Position numbers and translations under genes: made by a program. Below, piece by piece: positions 10,939 through 20,073 of a DNA stretch of 22,028 nucleotides. This stretch comes from Glomus cerebriforme (Eukaryota; Glomeromycota; Glomeromycetes; Glomerales; Glomeraceae), in the NCBI GenBank assembly GCA_003550305.1, contig QKYT01000915.1, forward strand, positions 6,562 to 28,589, read 5' to 3'. The first letter of the stretch is position 1. Each line of letters begins with the position of its first letter. The notes beneath the pieces are model-generated. The model saw only the letters and a program-made list of their open reading frames with translations, made no database searches and had not been told where the DNA came from.

Positions 10939-11340
10939 AAAAAAAAAATTTTTTTTCTCTTGTAAATTGAGAATTAACTTTTTTTTAAAAAAATAAAAAA
11001 CTTTCTTTCTAGATATATATTAGCTATTGGATTAGAAAATGGAAAAATAATTATTTATCAATCTGAAGATGAGAATAAATTAGAAAAATGGAATGAATTT
11101 ATCGAGGTTGATAAAAAGTAAGTAAATAAACGAATAAGCATCCTTTTATTAAAAAAAAACCTAATCTAAAGATAAAAAATATTTTTCTTTTTTATTAGTG
11201 AATGTCATGTTTCTAGTGTTAATAAGTTAATGTGGAGAGATAGGAATATTCAAAGTAGTACAAATAGTGAGAATGTTAAATTACAATTGGCTAGTTGTGG
11301 AAATGATTATTGTGTTAGATTATTAAATTTTGTAATATAG
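7129..11340 (+). CDS. ELP2: Elongator complex protein 2 (WD40), 21 exons
   Basis: Elp2 is the WD40 scaffold subunit of Elongator, which modifies wobble uridines of tRNA and aids transcription elongation. Exons: 7129-7260, 7335-7413, 7480-7568, 7648-7807, 7875-7958, 8039-8103, 8192-8490, 8561-8641, 8709-8800, 8879-8991, 9068-9224, 9281-9380, 9461-9626, 9712-9795, 9882-10111, 10189-10261, 10354-10534, 10606-10718, 10787-10905, 11013-11117, 11199-11340. They total 2664 bases, 887 residues plus stop, one frame throughout. Every intron is GT-AG, most 60-110 bases. WD40 blades recur ([30 protein letters not shown]). Elp2 signatures are [12 protein letters not shown] (about 484-495), [16 protein letters not shown] just after, and [20 protein letters not shown] (about 636-655). 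The length slightly exceeds the roughly 790-830 of yeast and human, partly from a charged Lys/Glu insert in exon 7. The gene looks intact and single. Confidence 0.95.
10908..10936 (+). repeat. 29-base A tract in ELP2 intron 19
   Basis: An uninterrupted run of 29 A starts two bases after the donor GT of the intron between exons 19 and 20, with further A and T runs behind it. It is a likely polymorphic and sequencing-error-prone site. Its placement makes the donor GTAAAA, which still fits a usable splice site. Confidence 0.9.
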
Positions 11341-11399
11341 AAAAAAACTTAATTATTTTTGTTTCAAAAGGTTACTGTAAGTTATAATAACTGTTAAAT

Positions 11400-11405
11400 A
11401 ATAAA
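11400..11405 (+). terminator. Candidate poly(A) signal of ELP2
   Basis: AATAAA lies 60 bases after the ELP2 TAG stop. It is the canonical hexamer at a plausible distance, but in DNA this AT-rich such hexamers occur often by chance. Confidence 0.4.
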
Positions 11406-12483
11406 TTATTCAATTTAAAAAGCGTAACAAACCTTTGCTTCTGTCTGGTTTTCTATTTACATTCAACTGATGTTTTGCTTTATTAAAAATTACTCATGTT
11501 AAGCGATCTGATCAAAAATTTTTTTTAGTTTTAGTTTTTAACTCCATTAATCCACGTCCAGTTTAATGGTTAAATCTGATCAAAATTTTCAGTAGTGGTC
11601 TTTCAGAAATAGATCTAAAAATAAATATATCATGTGATTTGCACTACAGATATGCCGTATGCGCGTTAAAAATCTCTATTTTTATTCTTTTATAAATAAA
11701 TTAATATTTATCAAGGGTTTATACGATGACTATTTTTACCAGGTATTATATTTATTAAACATTATTTCTGCACCAATAAATTTTAAAAATTGCGAAACTA
11801 TTAAAAAAAAATTTATTTAAAAAATGAGAATACGCAGTCTGATTTTAAAAAAAAATAATTAAGGCTGATTATTATTTTTAAACTATAATCCATAATACGA
11901 GTCATTGTCATGACAACTGTAAACTTAAACTTGTCAAAGAAGGAAATTTTTTTAGATAAAACTTTTCAAACAATTAAAATTTTTTATAAAAAATTAAATA
12001 TAAAAAAAAAAAAATCTGATATAACAGGTCAAAAATAAAAATCCACATTCATTATATTCATTAAAAGTTATATTAGTGATCGTGTAATTATTATTATCAT
12101 TTATCATTCGTTACTCTTAACAATTATTAAATAATAAAATAATATGTTATTATAAGTATACATTTGGCGAAATGACAATATACTATATAAAAAGATTTTA
12201 AACAATATAAAATTATTCAAGAGAAAACGAGAGTAAAAAAAGAAATTCATTTATTTCGTTCACTATTAATTGATGGATAGAATAATTCTCTTTAGATTAA
12301 TAATGAAAATAATTATGATATAAGAAAAAGAAAAAATTTCTAAAAAAGGTTGGCCATTATTCAAGTACTTACTTGCAAAACTAATTTATTCTGTATGAAA
12401 AATTAAAATTAAAATCAAATTACTAATCTCAATGATTGATTTTAAAATCATTTAAATTTAAATTTTACCTTGAGAATTAATAT
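11406..12483. other. AT-rich intergenic region without recognisable gene
   Basis: About 1.1 kb of A/T runs and stops in all frames. Two small features stand out: a repeated TCTGATCAAAA(A)TTTT (near 11508 and 11575) and, between them, an imperfect inverted pair TTAACTCCATTAA / TTTAATGGTTAA. These may be remnants of a small fold-back element. Confidence 0.5.
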
Positions 12484-12810
12484 TAAGTTTAGTAAAATCA
12501 ATAGTCCTATGGATTCTATAAGATAAATAGATTAACACATATTTCATTATTTTAAAATAAGAATAAATAGTTTTAATTACCCGAATATGCTTCCTTATTA
12601 TCTGTATTTTTTGGTTTAGGTAAATTCTTAAAATTCAATAGTCTACTTGTATAAATAGCTTGAGTATGCGTAGTATATGTAAGTTCAGTATTAATTGATT
12701 TAGTAAAAGATGGTTGTTTAATTCGTCTACTTCTTTAATTTGTTTATAAATTTCACTAATTGTAAATATCTCATCATACCATTGATCAAACCTTTCAATA
12801 TAAATATTTT
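12484..12810 (-). pseudogene. Kinase C-terminal tail relic with preserved exon boundary
   Basis: The minus strand repeats the post-kinase tail of the 3621-5094 gene: EIYKQIKEVDELNN, then after a frame change TQAIYTSRLLNFKNLPKPKN and AYSG. It then has a donor GTAATT, a short intron, an acceptor TTATAG and a small exon with TIDFTKLNINSQ (one base out of frame), followed by GTAAAA. This is the same exon 2/intron/exon 3 layout as in the larger copy. The kinase domain itself is absent upstream, where a Crinkler header relic begins at about 12840. It is therefore a fragment left by a rearrangement or deletion. Confidence 0.8.
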
Positions 12811-12839
12811 GCAGTCACACATTTCTTAAATAAATCATG

Positions 12840-13255
12840 TTGACAAAATTTGTTATGACTTATTAGTGAGAACAGTTGCTTCTACAATAACGTGAATTCA
12901 TCGGTTTTGTTTTCCTCTTCATCACCATCACCTTCTTCTTCTTCGATAATTATCTTTTTTTTCTTTACATGTTCGGGCATTTCTTCTTGCAAAATGTTTT
13001 CAGCATCCTCAATATCGAGTTGAGACTTTTTGAATAAGATCTTTGGACGGTGCTTGATTTTCAGGCCAGTAAATAGCAATTTTCCGCATGTCCTTCAATA
13101 ACTTTACCTTCTCATTATTTTCAAGTGCAAGGTTTTGAATATCATCAATATGTTCATCATCAATAGCGTTTTTAAGCTTCCATAGCAAAAGTCTATCAGC
13201 ATCAATTCCACCAAGTCATTCTGCTTCTTATATTTAATAGAAAATACGATTATCC
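12840..13255 (-). pseudogene. Crinkler (CRN)-type header domain, frameshifted
   Basis: On the minus strand the frame reads KYKKQNDL, then with a one-base shift GGIDADRLLLWKLKNAIDDE, then IQNLALENNEKVKLL and MRKIAIYWPENQA. After another shift an acidic stretch (EEEEGDGDEEEN) leads to IHVIVEA. The KKxNDLGGIDADRLxLWK core and the closing IHxIV are marks of the ubiquitin-like CRN header, the N-terminal part of a family of host-translocated or intracellular effectors also expanded in these fungi. At least two frameshifts and a stop break it, and no C-terminal effector domain is seen below 12840. The 65-codon open frame at 12882-13079 is only the acidic part. It is a relic of a partial gene. Confidence 0.75.
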
Positions 13256-13259
13256 CTTC

Positions 13260-13592
13260 CTATAGTAATGTTAAGAATAGAGTTACTTCCTCGAATGTAA
13301 CATCAAAGTAAGATAGGTGTTCCAGAAATCGTAACTGTAGACATTTTGTACATTTTTGTTCGTATGAGTCCCGAGGAACTTTTACATTCTGTTTAAAATC
13401 TACTAGCAAATGATTTGAACTCTTGTAGGAGCGAGAAGATCCAAGAGCAATTGTTTTTTTGTTGAATCTACAGACAGTAGACTTCACCACCTCAAAAACA
13501 TCTACTGACCCGTTAGCTTGCAAAGGTACATCTATTCTCGATATTAGTCTATAAAAAACAAAATCAGATGAGAAATATTTCTCAGCAAGCAT
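13260..13592 (-). CDS. Hypothetical protein fragment, 110 residues
   Basis: This open frame begins MLAEKYFSSDFVFYRLI, has a mixed composition that is unusually balanced for this AT-rich window, and includes a CTKC pair near its end (EQKCTKCLQLRFLEHLSYFD). Low Asn/Ile/Lys content compared with random open frames here argues that it is or was coding. I do not recognise the family. It stops just before the Crinkler header relic on the same strand and may be a separate degraded gene or the neighbouring part of a chimeric one. Confidence 0.4.
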   Translation of the reverse strand: MLAEKYFSSDFVFYRLISRIDVPLQANGSVDVFEVVKSTVCRFNKKTIALGSSRSYKSSNHLLVDFKQNVKVPRDSYEQKCTKCLQLRFLEHLSYFDVTFEEVTLFLTLL

Positions 13593-13959
13593 AAAGCATA
13601 TGTCCGAGAGTGAAAAGAAATTAAATGCTTATACTGAATTGTTTTATTCCTGATTTAAATTCTCATAAGCACTTTATTCTAACCAGAGTATCAACAATTA
13701 TGAGAATAAACAGATATGTCTTGCATTTGAAATTTATTTACATTTTTAAATTGACATATAATACGATCATTAATCTTATCAACCCTATAAAATTAAAACT
13801 TTATTGGTTATAATACAAAATTAAAAAATGTAGTCGAATATAAATAAATAAATGACTGTACATACCACTAATGATCGTACAAGACAGAAAAAATAGTTAA
13901 CCACGCCGCCAAGTAAGCCAAGTATCCGAAGAGTTAAAGAGTTTTTGTAATGGATTTAT
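13593..13959. other. Intergenic spacer
   Basis: AT-rich; a 62-codon plus-strand frame at 13625-13813 has no support beyond being open. Nothing else recognised. Confidence 0.5.
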
Positions 13960-14644
13960 CTATTTTTTTAAATCGTCAGGAAATGCTTCCTTCAATCATG
14001 TCTTTGCTCCTTCGATTTTTTGCCAGATTTTATGGAATGAAACATTGCTTGTATTTTTCATCTCAAACAATAATTCGAAATCATCAAATTTCATATTAAT
14101 ATTATTTAAAATTTTATTTTTAAAAGTTTATAATACAATCATACTGGCTAATGTCTAAGTCATAATCGTAATAGTCGGAAATTGCATCTTTTACATTTCT
14201 CCATTCATCTTCTCCTCCTAACTTAATTATTAGCTTACTGAAAAATTTTCCAATTCAGTTCATAATATTTCCACCCGAGCTTTTGTATCTTCTAGTTCAT
14301 CAATTGTATTATTTAGTCTAACTTCTATAATAGCCAGTCAATCTTTTGTATTTTTTAGTTCATCTTTCGTAACATTCAGTTCATCTTCCATAACATCCAG
14401 TTTATCTATCGTCTTTTCCATGAGAGAAAAAGTGACATTTGTGATTTCAAACTGTTGTTCCATCATTCGATGAAAGTAGTTTGAGTCATATTTCACTTTT
14501 TCGATATCTACTTTAAATTCATTATTATTTTTAACTTTATTTGACATGTATTCTAAAAATCGCTCGTGCTCCTCCTTTTTTTCTTTGCAAGTTTCTTGAA
14601 TTCTTGATCAAATTTGAAAATTCTAGTTTAATATTTACGTCCAT
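13960..14644 (-). pseudogene. Coiled-coil protein gene, broken
   Basis: The minus strand reads as a mostly coding stretch with interruptions. From ATG at 14644, MDVNIKLEFSNLIKN continues to an A-rich run where the frame must shift to EEHERFLEYMSNKVKNNNEF. A heptad-rich region with LDVMEDELNVTKDELKNTKD is then stopped at 14338 and resumes as LNNTIDELEDTKARVEIL. A frame change leads to GGEDEWRNVKDAISDYYDYD and a stop. A last piece, MKFDDFELLFEMKNTSNVSF (from 14094), has one internal TGA where Trp would fit and ends at 13960. The product would be a coiled-coil protein of about 200 residues. I cannot name the family. At least two frame shifts and two stops suggest a pseudogene, or introns that I cannot place. 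Confidence 0.55.
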
Positions 14645-14784
14645 GTTTTGTTATTAATAATCAACGTGTGTCACAGTAATTATAATTTAGGGGCAGTGCG
14701 ACGTAAGATTTGCATATATATATTTCACATTTAAATATATCAATGTTATATTATCACAAATAAACAATAAATTTCTAGTTTTAT

Positions 14785-16284
14785 TTATAAATCGAAACAT
14801 ACATTATTATAATTTATAACTTCAAATTTTTTAATAATATCTAAATTTTTATATTTTTTAATTATTTCCATATTTTCTTCATTTACTTCTAAACTAATAA
14901 TAGCAAAATGGTTTTTAATAATTGTTAAATTAAGTGATTTTTTTGATTCTCGATTTTTCCAACTTATAAAAAAAGATTCTAAATCTTTTGATAACAATAT
15001 TGAATTTGAAACATTTAATATTTTTAATTCATAAAAATATTTTGAAGAATATTTTGCAATAGTTTCTAATACTTCTTTTTCATTTAAATATTTTACATCA
15101 CATTCACCACACCAAATTTCAATACATTCCAAGTATTGACAACTATTAAATATAATTCTTAATGTATCTAATTCATCATTATTAAGTACTATAGAAAGTT
15201 TTTTAAGGTTTGGACAAAATTTAGCTATAGATAAATTTAAATTATGATCTACTTCCTTTCTATAAAATTCTTTAAGATTCTTCCCATTATTTTCTAAAAA
15301 TTTCATAATATATTCAGGATTTGAAAAATTATAAAGAATACTTAAGGATTGTAATTTTGGAAAAGTTACATATTGTAATTTTTTAAAATCTTCAAAATTT
15401 ATTCCATCTTTAATTGAAAATTCAATTACTTGTAAATTTGTGAATAAACCGACAAATGATAATGGTAAATTATCACTAAAAATACTATTGAGACATAATT
15501 TTTTTAATGTATTAGAATGTTTCGTTAAAGTGGGTATTAGTTCTGACCAATTTCTCAAACAACATGTTGATAATTCTAAATTCTTTAAATTATTTTGTAA
15601 AGAAATTAATTCTTTTAACTCACTTGGAATCTTTGAAGTTCCATAATGACTAATACTTATAGAAAGTGATTGTATTTTATGACATATTTGAGACAATTGA
15701 TAAAAAAATTCAGAAGGAAGACCTGAATTACAATGTAATTCTGAAAGATCTGTTAAACGATCTCTTGCTTCAAAAAAATAAGTAAAAGAGGTATTATTAA
15801 GATTTAAATTATATAATATATGGAATTTCAATTTTTTCAAGGAAGAAATTTGATTTATAAACATTTTAAAAACTTCATTTATGATTAAAGTTTGATCTTC
15901 TGAAAGACTTTTTAATGTAATAAGATTTTCTTCAAGAGCGATAGTAATTATTTGATAAATACTGTAATTTGAAAGAATTTTACAAAATGTTGGATAATTA
16001 AACAGTGGTGGTTTTGAAGTATATGTTGAAATAAAAATTTCATTCTTTAATAAGATTTCTTTTGATTCATCGGGAAGACAAGCAACCAATGTATTAAGAA
16101 TTGTTAATGCCGTTCTCGGTTGATGTTTGTAAAAATTATAATTTAAAATATTCCTCCATAAAATTCTAATAGAAATTTTACACCAATTACGATTAATTAA
16201 TAAACATGAATATAAAGTTTTTGTATCATCTTCTAAATATTCAATAATTTCATTTAAGCAGTCAGCTGAAAGTTGACAAGCCAT
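14785..16284 (-). CDS. F-box protein with leucine-rich-repeat-like C-terminal region
   Basis: An uninterrupted 499-residue frame. Residues about 4-45 form an F-box: LSADCLNEIIEYLEDDTKTL, then YSCLLINRNWCKISIRILW. F-boxes bind Skp1 and bring substrates to SCF ubiquitin ligases in cytosol or nucleus. From about residue 150 onward, leucine-spaced segments recur (LKKLKFHILYNLNL, LKNLELSTCCL, LKKLCLNSIF, LQSLSILYN, LKKLSIVLNN, YLECIEIWCG, LKILNVSNS), consistent with a degenerate LRR solenoid that would choose the substrate. There is no intron, no internal stop and no undetermined base, so the gene looks functional, unlike its neighbours. The start is the first ATG after an A/T tract at 16285-16308. 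F-box genes are a highly expanded family in Glomeromycotina; the substrate cannot be predicted. Confidence 0.9.
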   Translation of the reverse strand: MACQLSADCLNEIIEYLEDDTKTLYSCLLINRNWCKISIRILWRNILNYNFYKHQPRTALTILNTLVACLPDESKEILLKNEIFISTYTSKPPLFNYPTFCKILSNYSIYQIITIALEENLITLKSLSEDQTLIINEVFKMFINQISSLKKLKFHILYNLNLNNTSFTYFFEARDRLTDLSELHCNSGLPSEFFYQLSQICHKIQSLSISISHYGTSKIPSELKELISLQNNLKNLELSTCCLRNWSELIPTLTKHSNTLKKLCLNSIFSDNLPLSFVGLFTNLQVIEFSIKDGINFEDFKKLQYVTFPKLQSLSILYNFSNPEYIMKFLENNGKNLKEFYRKEVDHNLNLSIAKFCPNLKKLSIVLNNDELDTLRIIFNSCQYLECIEIWCGECDVKYLNEKEVLETIAKYSSKYFYELKILNVSNSILLSKDLESFFISWKNRESKKSLNLTIIKNHFAIISLEVNEENMEIIKKYKNLDIIKKFEVINYNNVCFDL

Positions 16285-16444
16285 TTTTTTTTAAAAAAAA
16301 AAAAAAAAAATTCAACGTTTTAATATTAAAAAGGCATTGTACTAAAAGCTATTGTCCTATTGTCTGAATTGTGTGATAAACATTACATAGTTGTCATTGT
16401 GTTTCACAAGCTCTTTGCCCTTTTTGCGATAGTTAGTGGCGCAG

Positions 16445-16627
16445 GTGACAAATAAGGTTTCCCCAGCGTACCATCAAAAAATGTCACGAAAAATCACGTG
16501 ATATTATCTATCACACTGCGTTCACCCCTCTGTTTATTAAGTCCTCTGGGGACTTAAAATTTTTTCAGTTAGTAAAACCTTATTTGTCACATTATATGTC
16601 ACACATTTTTTGATGGGTACGCAGGGG
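16445..16627. mobile_element. Fold-back (MITE-like) repeat upstream of the F-box gene
   Basis: Two nested sets of inverted repeats are visible. GTGACAAATAAGGTTT at 16445-16460 is the exact reverse complement of 16575-16590. CCATCAAAAAATGT at 16471-16484 is the exact reverse complement of 16603-16616, with CCCCAGCGTA / TACGCAGGGG extending that pair outward. In the middle, TTAAGTCC-TCTG-GGACTTAA forms a perfect 8-bp hairpin. There is no coding capacity. No clear target duplication was found, so the ends are uncertain. A diverged half-copy lies upstream of ELP2. Confidence 0.7.
16476..16501 (-). promoter_or_regulatory. CACGTG-containing 26-bp block, copy upstream of the F-box gene
   Basis: Identical over 26 bases to 6968-6993 on the other strand. 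It lies about 190 bases before the F-box start codon and has the same orientation relative to its gene as the ELP2 copy has to ELP2. It is embedded in the fold-back repeat, so the match may reflect shared repeat ancestry rather than co-regulation. Confidence 0.4.
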
Positions 16628-16639
16628 AAGTTGATAAAT

Positions 16640-17290
16640 AATTTATATTATGAAATAATAATCATACAAAAAAGCGATTGATATCCCATTTTCAAAAATG
16701 GTATAGACTTGCATATGTGGCCAAAGAAAATTAGTCAACATAAAATTTAAACTTCAATAAATTATTGATGTTACACCTCTTTTGGAACAGCAGAACTGAT
16801 CTTGAATATTGAAACCTATATTATGAATTGCTACTAATATGAGTTTTTCCTGGTAACTTTGTTGATTTTGGATGTCTTGATCCTAATAACAATAATAATT
16901 ATTATCGACTAAAATTGCGATATATTTAATGAATATTCCTGGAGCAGAATTATTTACCAAAATTTCTTCCCGCAGGGATGTAATTTGGATCTCTGGAAAC
17001 TTTAAGATATAGCATGAAGGCAATATAACATATAATTTTATCAATGAGTACTTTTATTAAAAAATAATATATCAATTAATATAATCATCATTATATAAAA
17101 CTAGTCTATTTAATTAAAATCACAACGAAATGGTAACACATGAAACAGTATGATTTATTCTTTTTTTTGAATTTTTATTAAAAAATATGTTTTGACTAAT
17201 TTTACTTAAAAAGAATTTTTACAATAGTACTATAAATATTAAATTATCAATTGTTATTATGAAAAAAATGTAAATTAACTCATTATTGTA
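16640..17290. other. Intergenic, no recognisable gene
   Basis: Short plus-strand stretches near 16850-16990 look faintly coding (FPGNFVDFGCLDPNNNNNYY; MNIPGAELFTKISSRRDVIW), but they are in different frames and match no family I can name. The rest is AT-rich. Confidence 0.4.
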
Positions 17291-18000
17291 ATTATAAATA
17301 TAAAGTAAAATTTTTTTCTGATTTTTCCGTTATTCCTTCATTATCCTTTTCTAATTTATTTCTATTATTTTTATTTCTATTTTGTTTTTATATCATTGTT
17401 TCTTTCTATTTCTGTTACCTTACTACATCTTTCATTTTCAATTTATCATATTTTTTTAAAATTTCACTCAATCTTCTTGTTCGTAATTTTGCTTCCAGTT
17501 TTAATGAGTGATAAGTCTGTTAACTTTCTTTCCACATTTCATAAGTGATCTCTTCTTACTGGCACTTTCTTTTTCTAAGACAATATACTTTTTTTTGTTT
17601 ACAACTATTTTTTTTTCAAATAGTTCTTTCCATTTTTCCCTTTCTTCTTTATCTATGCAACTTCGCTTCATTGTTGAAAATCTCCATTGATTTCCTTTTC
17701 AATTTTTTTTATGTGTATACTTTTAGTCAGCTATTTCTTTTATTTTATATTCTCTCATTAAGTATCCTTTCAGTCATTTTAATCATTTTGCCAGGATCCT
17801 CCGTTAAGAATTCTTTCACTTATTGATTCTTTTAACTTGTTATTTATCCTTTTTTTCTTTCATTTTTTCCTTCTTTCATTGATATATTAATCTATTCGAT
17901 ATTCATTTTCTCTGTTATCTTGGACTTATTTCTATTTTAGCTTTTTTTTCATTTTCTTTATCTTCTTTCTTCTTGTTGAAATGATAATCTTTTGGTTTTT
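17291..18000 (-). other. Pyrimidine-rich tract with Lys/Glu-rich coding relic on minus strand
   Basis: The plus strand is dominated by T and C for about 700 bases, which produces long open but meaningless Phe/Ser/Leu-rich frames on plus. On minus, the 56-codon frame 17671-17501 reads MKRSCIDKEEREKWKELFEK and ends KCGKKVNRLITH. Other minus frames give VKEFLTEDPGKMIKMTERIL. Such Lys/Glu-rich translation with Trp and Cys may be a decayed gene, or simply a consequence of the purine bias. No family is recognised. Confidence 0.35.
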
Positions 18001-18009
18001 TATATCGCT

Positions 18010-18183
18010 TCATAAACATAAGTATGTGGGAAATAAATAGGGGATTCTAGACTAAACCAAACCAGTCAGTTGGAAGACACTCAATTATCTGACTGGGTTT
18101 TCCTTGCCTGATAGAGGAAGACCTCGTAATAGTATAAGGAAAATAAGAGGGAGTTTAAAGAATTTAAAGGGAAAAAAGGAAGG
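18010..18183. repeat. Hairpin-bearing repeat, copy 1
   Basis: Related to the copies at 20074-20218 and 20226-20350, and sharing CCTTGCCTGATA, GGAAGACCTC and AGTATAAGGA. A perfect stem CCAGTCAG/CTGACTGG joins 18062-18069 and 18089-18096. A second, shorter hairpin GAGG-AAGA-CCTC follows. The upstream flank (CATAAA...GGGGATTCTAGACTAAA) also resembles that of copy 2. No open frame is present. Confidence 0.75.
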
Positions 18184-19269
18184 ATAAAATTATAAAGAAA
18201 ACAATGGTGGTATTTATTAATTTATTTTTCATTTATATATTATACCTTTATAATCATAATTTAGTTTTTTGTTATATGTTTTGATACTATAATTAGTGGC
18301 TTATAAATTTTTGCAATATTAGAACCAGTTTATAAAATAATAAGATAAATTATTATGAAAATAGAAATTCCTATACTGTATACTGTAAATATATTAATTA
18401 TGAATAATAAGAGAAATTTAACAAACTATGAACAAAATAAATTGGAAATTATTATTGTCATATGAAAGAAACAAAATTTACATTTTATCTCTTAAATTAA
18501 AAAAATATTGCTATTTCTAAATGTATACATTATAAATATATCATTTTTGCTGTGTGAATTATAAAATAAATTTCATGTGATTTTTAATTTATAAAGAGTA
18601 TGTACTGCCTACAGGCCAATAGTATGTAAAAAAAAATACAAAAATTTGGAGAACTATTTTTATATTTTATTTATATTTTATCCGTTAATTTTTTCTTTTT
18701 AATATTTTTGATATATTAAGTACCAGAAATTTTGTTTAATTGTGTTTAATAATTTTATTAATATTATTATTTATAGTATTTTTTTTTCATTGCTTTTTCA
18801 CTTGACTTATTATTTTATACGAGATTCAAATATAGTTAATTTTAACTAATGACTAATTATTATGTAAAATTCAAAGAAATTTTGGTGACATACTAAAAAG
18901 CTAGATGAACGAAACACTGATGTGGTCTGTACTGAAACCAGATTAACCTCTTAATCTTTAAGACCCATTGTATAGTCAAAAACTCTCTACCTGAGATGGA
19001 CATTTAATACTATGCGGACTTTTGTTTTCTTTATATTAATAGTATACATGGTTTAGATGCCAATGAATGCGAACAATCTTTGTAATAATTCATAATATTA
19101 TAAATTTAAAGATTTATATATTTACAATATCTTTAATATTAATTTTTATTTATTCTGCTTATTTGTTTCATTAATTTAACATTTTTATTTTTGATATTTC
19201 TAAATAAGTTTATGAAATTATATAAATTAAAAATAAAATAAAATAAATGTTATGATTATTCAAATATTG
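18184..19269. other. AT-rich region between repeat copies, no gene seen
   Basis: Mostly A/T runs. Somewhat less AT-rich patches near 18600-18625 and 18885-19020 show no open frame or repeat partner within the window. Confidence 0.45.
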
Positions 19270-19640
19270 AAATTATATCTCCCACTAAAGAATATTTTCC
19301 AAACTAATAGCTATTTGTTTCATAATGTATTCATTTATCACACATTTATTTCTTAATTGTTCAATTCTGATTTTTTTTGTTTACCCATTTCTTCATCATA
19401 GCATAATTAATTTCTTCCATCCCATAGTGTTCTAGTGTTCCCAACATACTTAGCTTCAATATTACTCATCAATATTAACTCAAATTTACTTTTATCTCAG
19501 CCATTTAAAAAGCTTTGATATAAACTTTATATAAAATTTCCTGTTGAAAAATTCCTATCATATTCGTATCATCTGTGAAAGCATTTTAATTCACACTCTG
19601 TAGCCTTTTATCAAAGAAACTTTTTTCACATTATTGGTTG
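19270..19640 (-). pseudogene. Decayed coding relic of unknown family
   Basis: Minus-strand pieces in shifting frames look like former coding sequence. These are NAFTDDTNMIGIFQQEILYK and VYIKAF near 19500-19600, IEAKYVGNTRTLWDGRN near 19420-19470, and after an A-run frameshift RIEQLRNKCVINEYIMKQIA with ISLENIL near 19270-19370. Trp, Cys, Gly and Arg content is higher than in random frames here. I do not recognise a domain. It lies between the outer copies of the hairpin-bearing repeat and might be part of a degraded mobile element. Confidence 0.4.
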
Positions 19641-20073
19641 GTAAAGGAGTAATAGCTGTAAGGAGCGATTGCCAATAGTGAAGAAGCAGTTGATAAACTT
19701 TCCTCGGTCCAACCTATCTCTTAATGAATCCTTTAATTATTTTGTTATTAACCCAACTCTCTCTGCTGGTATTAGTTATGAACTTGAGCATTTTGATACA
19801 CTGTTCGCTTATTTTAGTGAAAATTCGTGTGATGCATGGGAACCTTCACACACGCAACCACTTTGTCTGTTATTGTGTTATTTATTCTGCTATTATTATT
19901 AATTTTACTATTTTTTCTGGTACTTTTTCATCTGTTTACTGATTGAGTTATAAAGCTTTGCTTTGCTTATGTCCACTCATGAAAAAGAATTCAAGGTTTC
20001 TTACTTTTCCAAATCTTATGGGTGTTGATATTATATGAGCTCATAAATAAAGTAGTCAATACAGTAAACAATA
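19641..20073. other. Ambiguous stretch with overlapping open frames
   Basis: Two overlapping plus-strand frames (19669-19902, no ATG start; 19724-19942) are open. The first includes LSLNESFNYFVINPTLSAGI followed by SYELEHFDTLFAYFSENSCD, which is not obviously low-complexity. Minus-strand frames over the same bases are also partly open. I cannot decide whether any is a real relic, and no family is recognised. Confidence 0.3.

Noticed and set aside
15440..15646. 68-codon plus-strand frame
   Set aside because: It is antisense within the intact F-box gene and only a shadow of it.
17508..17826. Two plus-strand frames rich in Phe, Leu and Ser resembling membrane proteins
   Set aside because: They are the translation of a long T/C-rich tract; hydrophobicity follows from composition and no topology or family signal is present.
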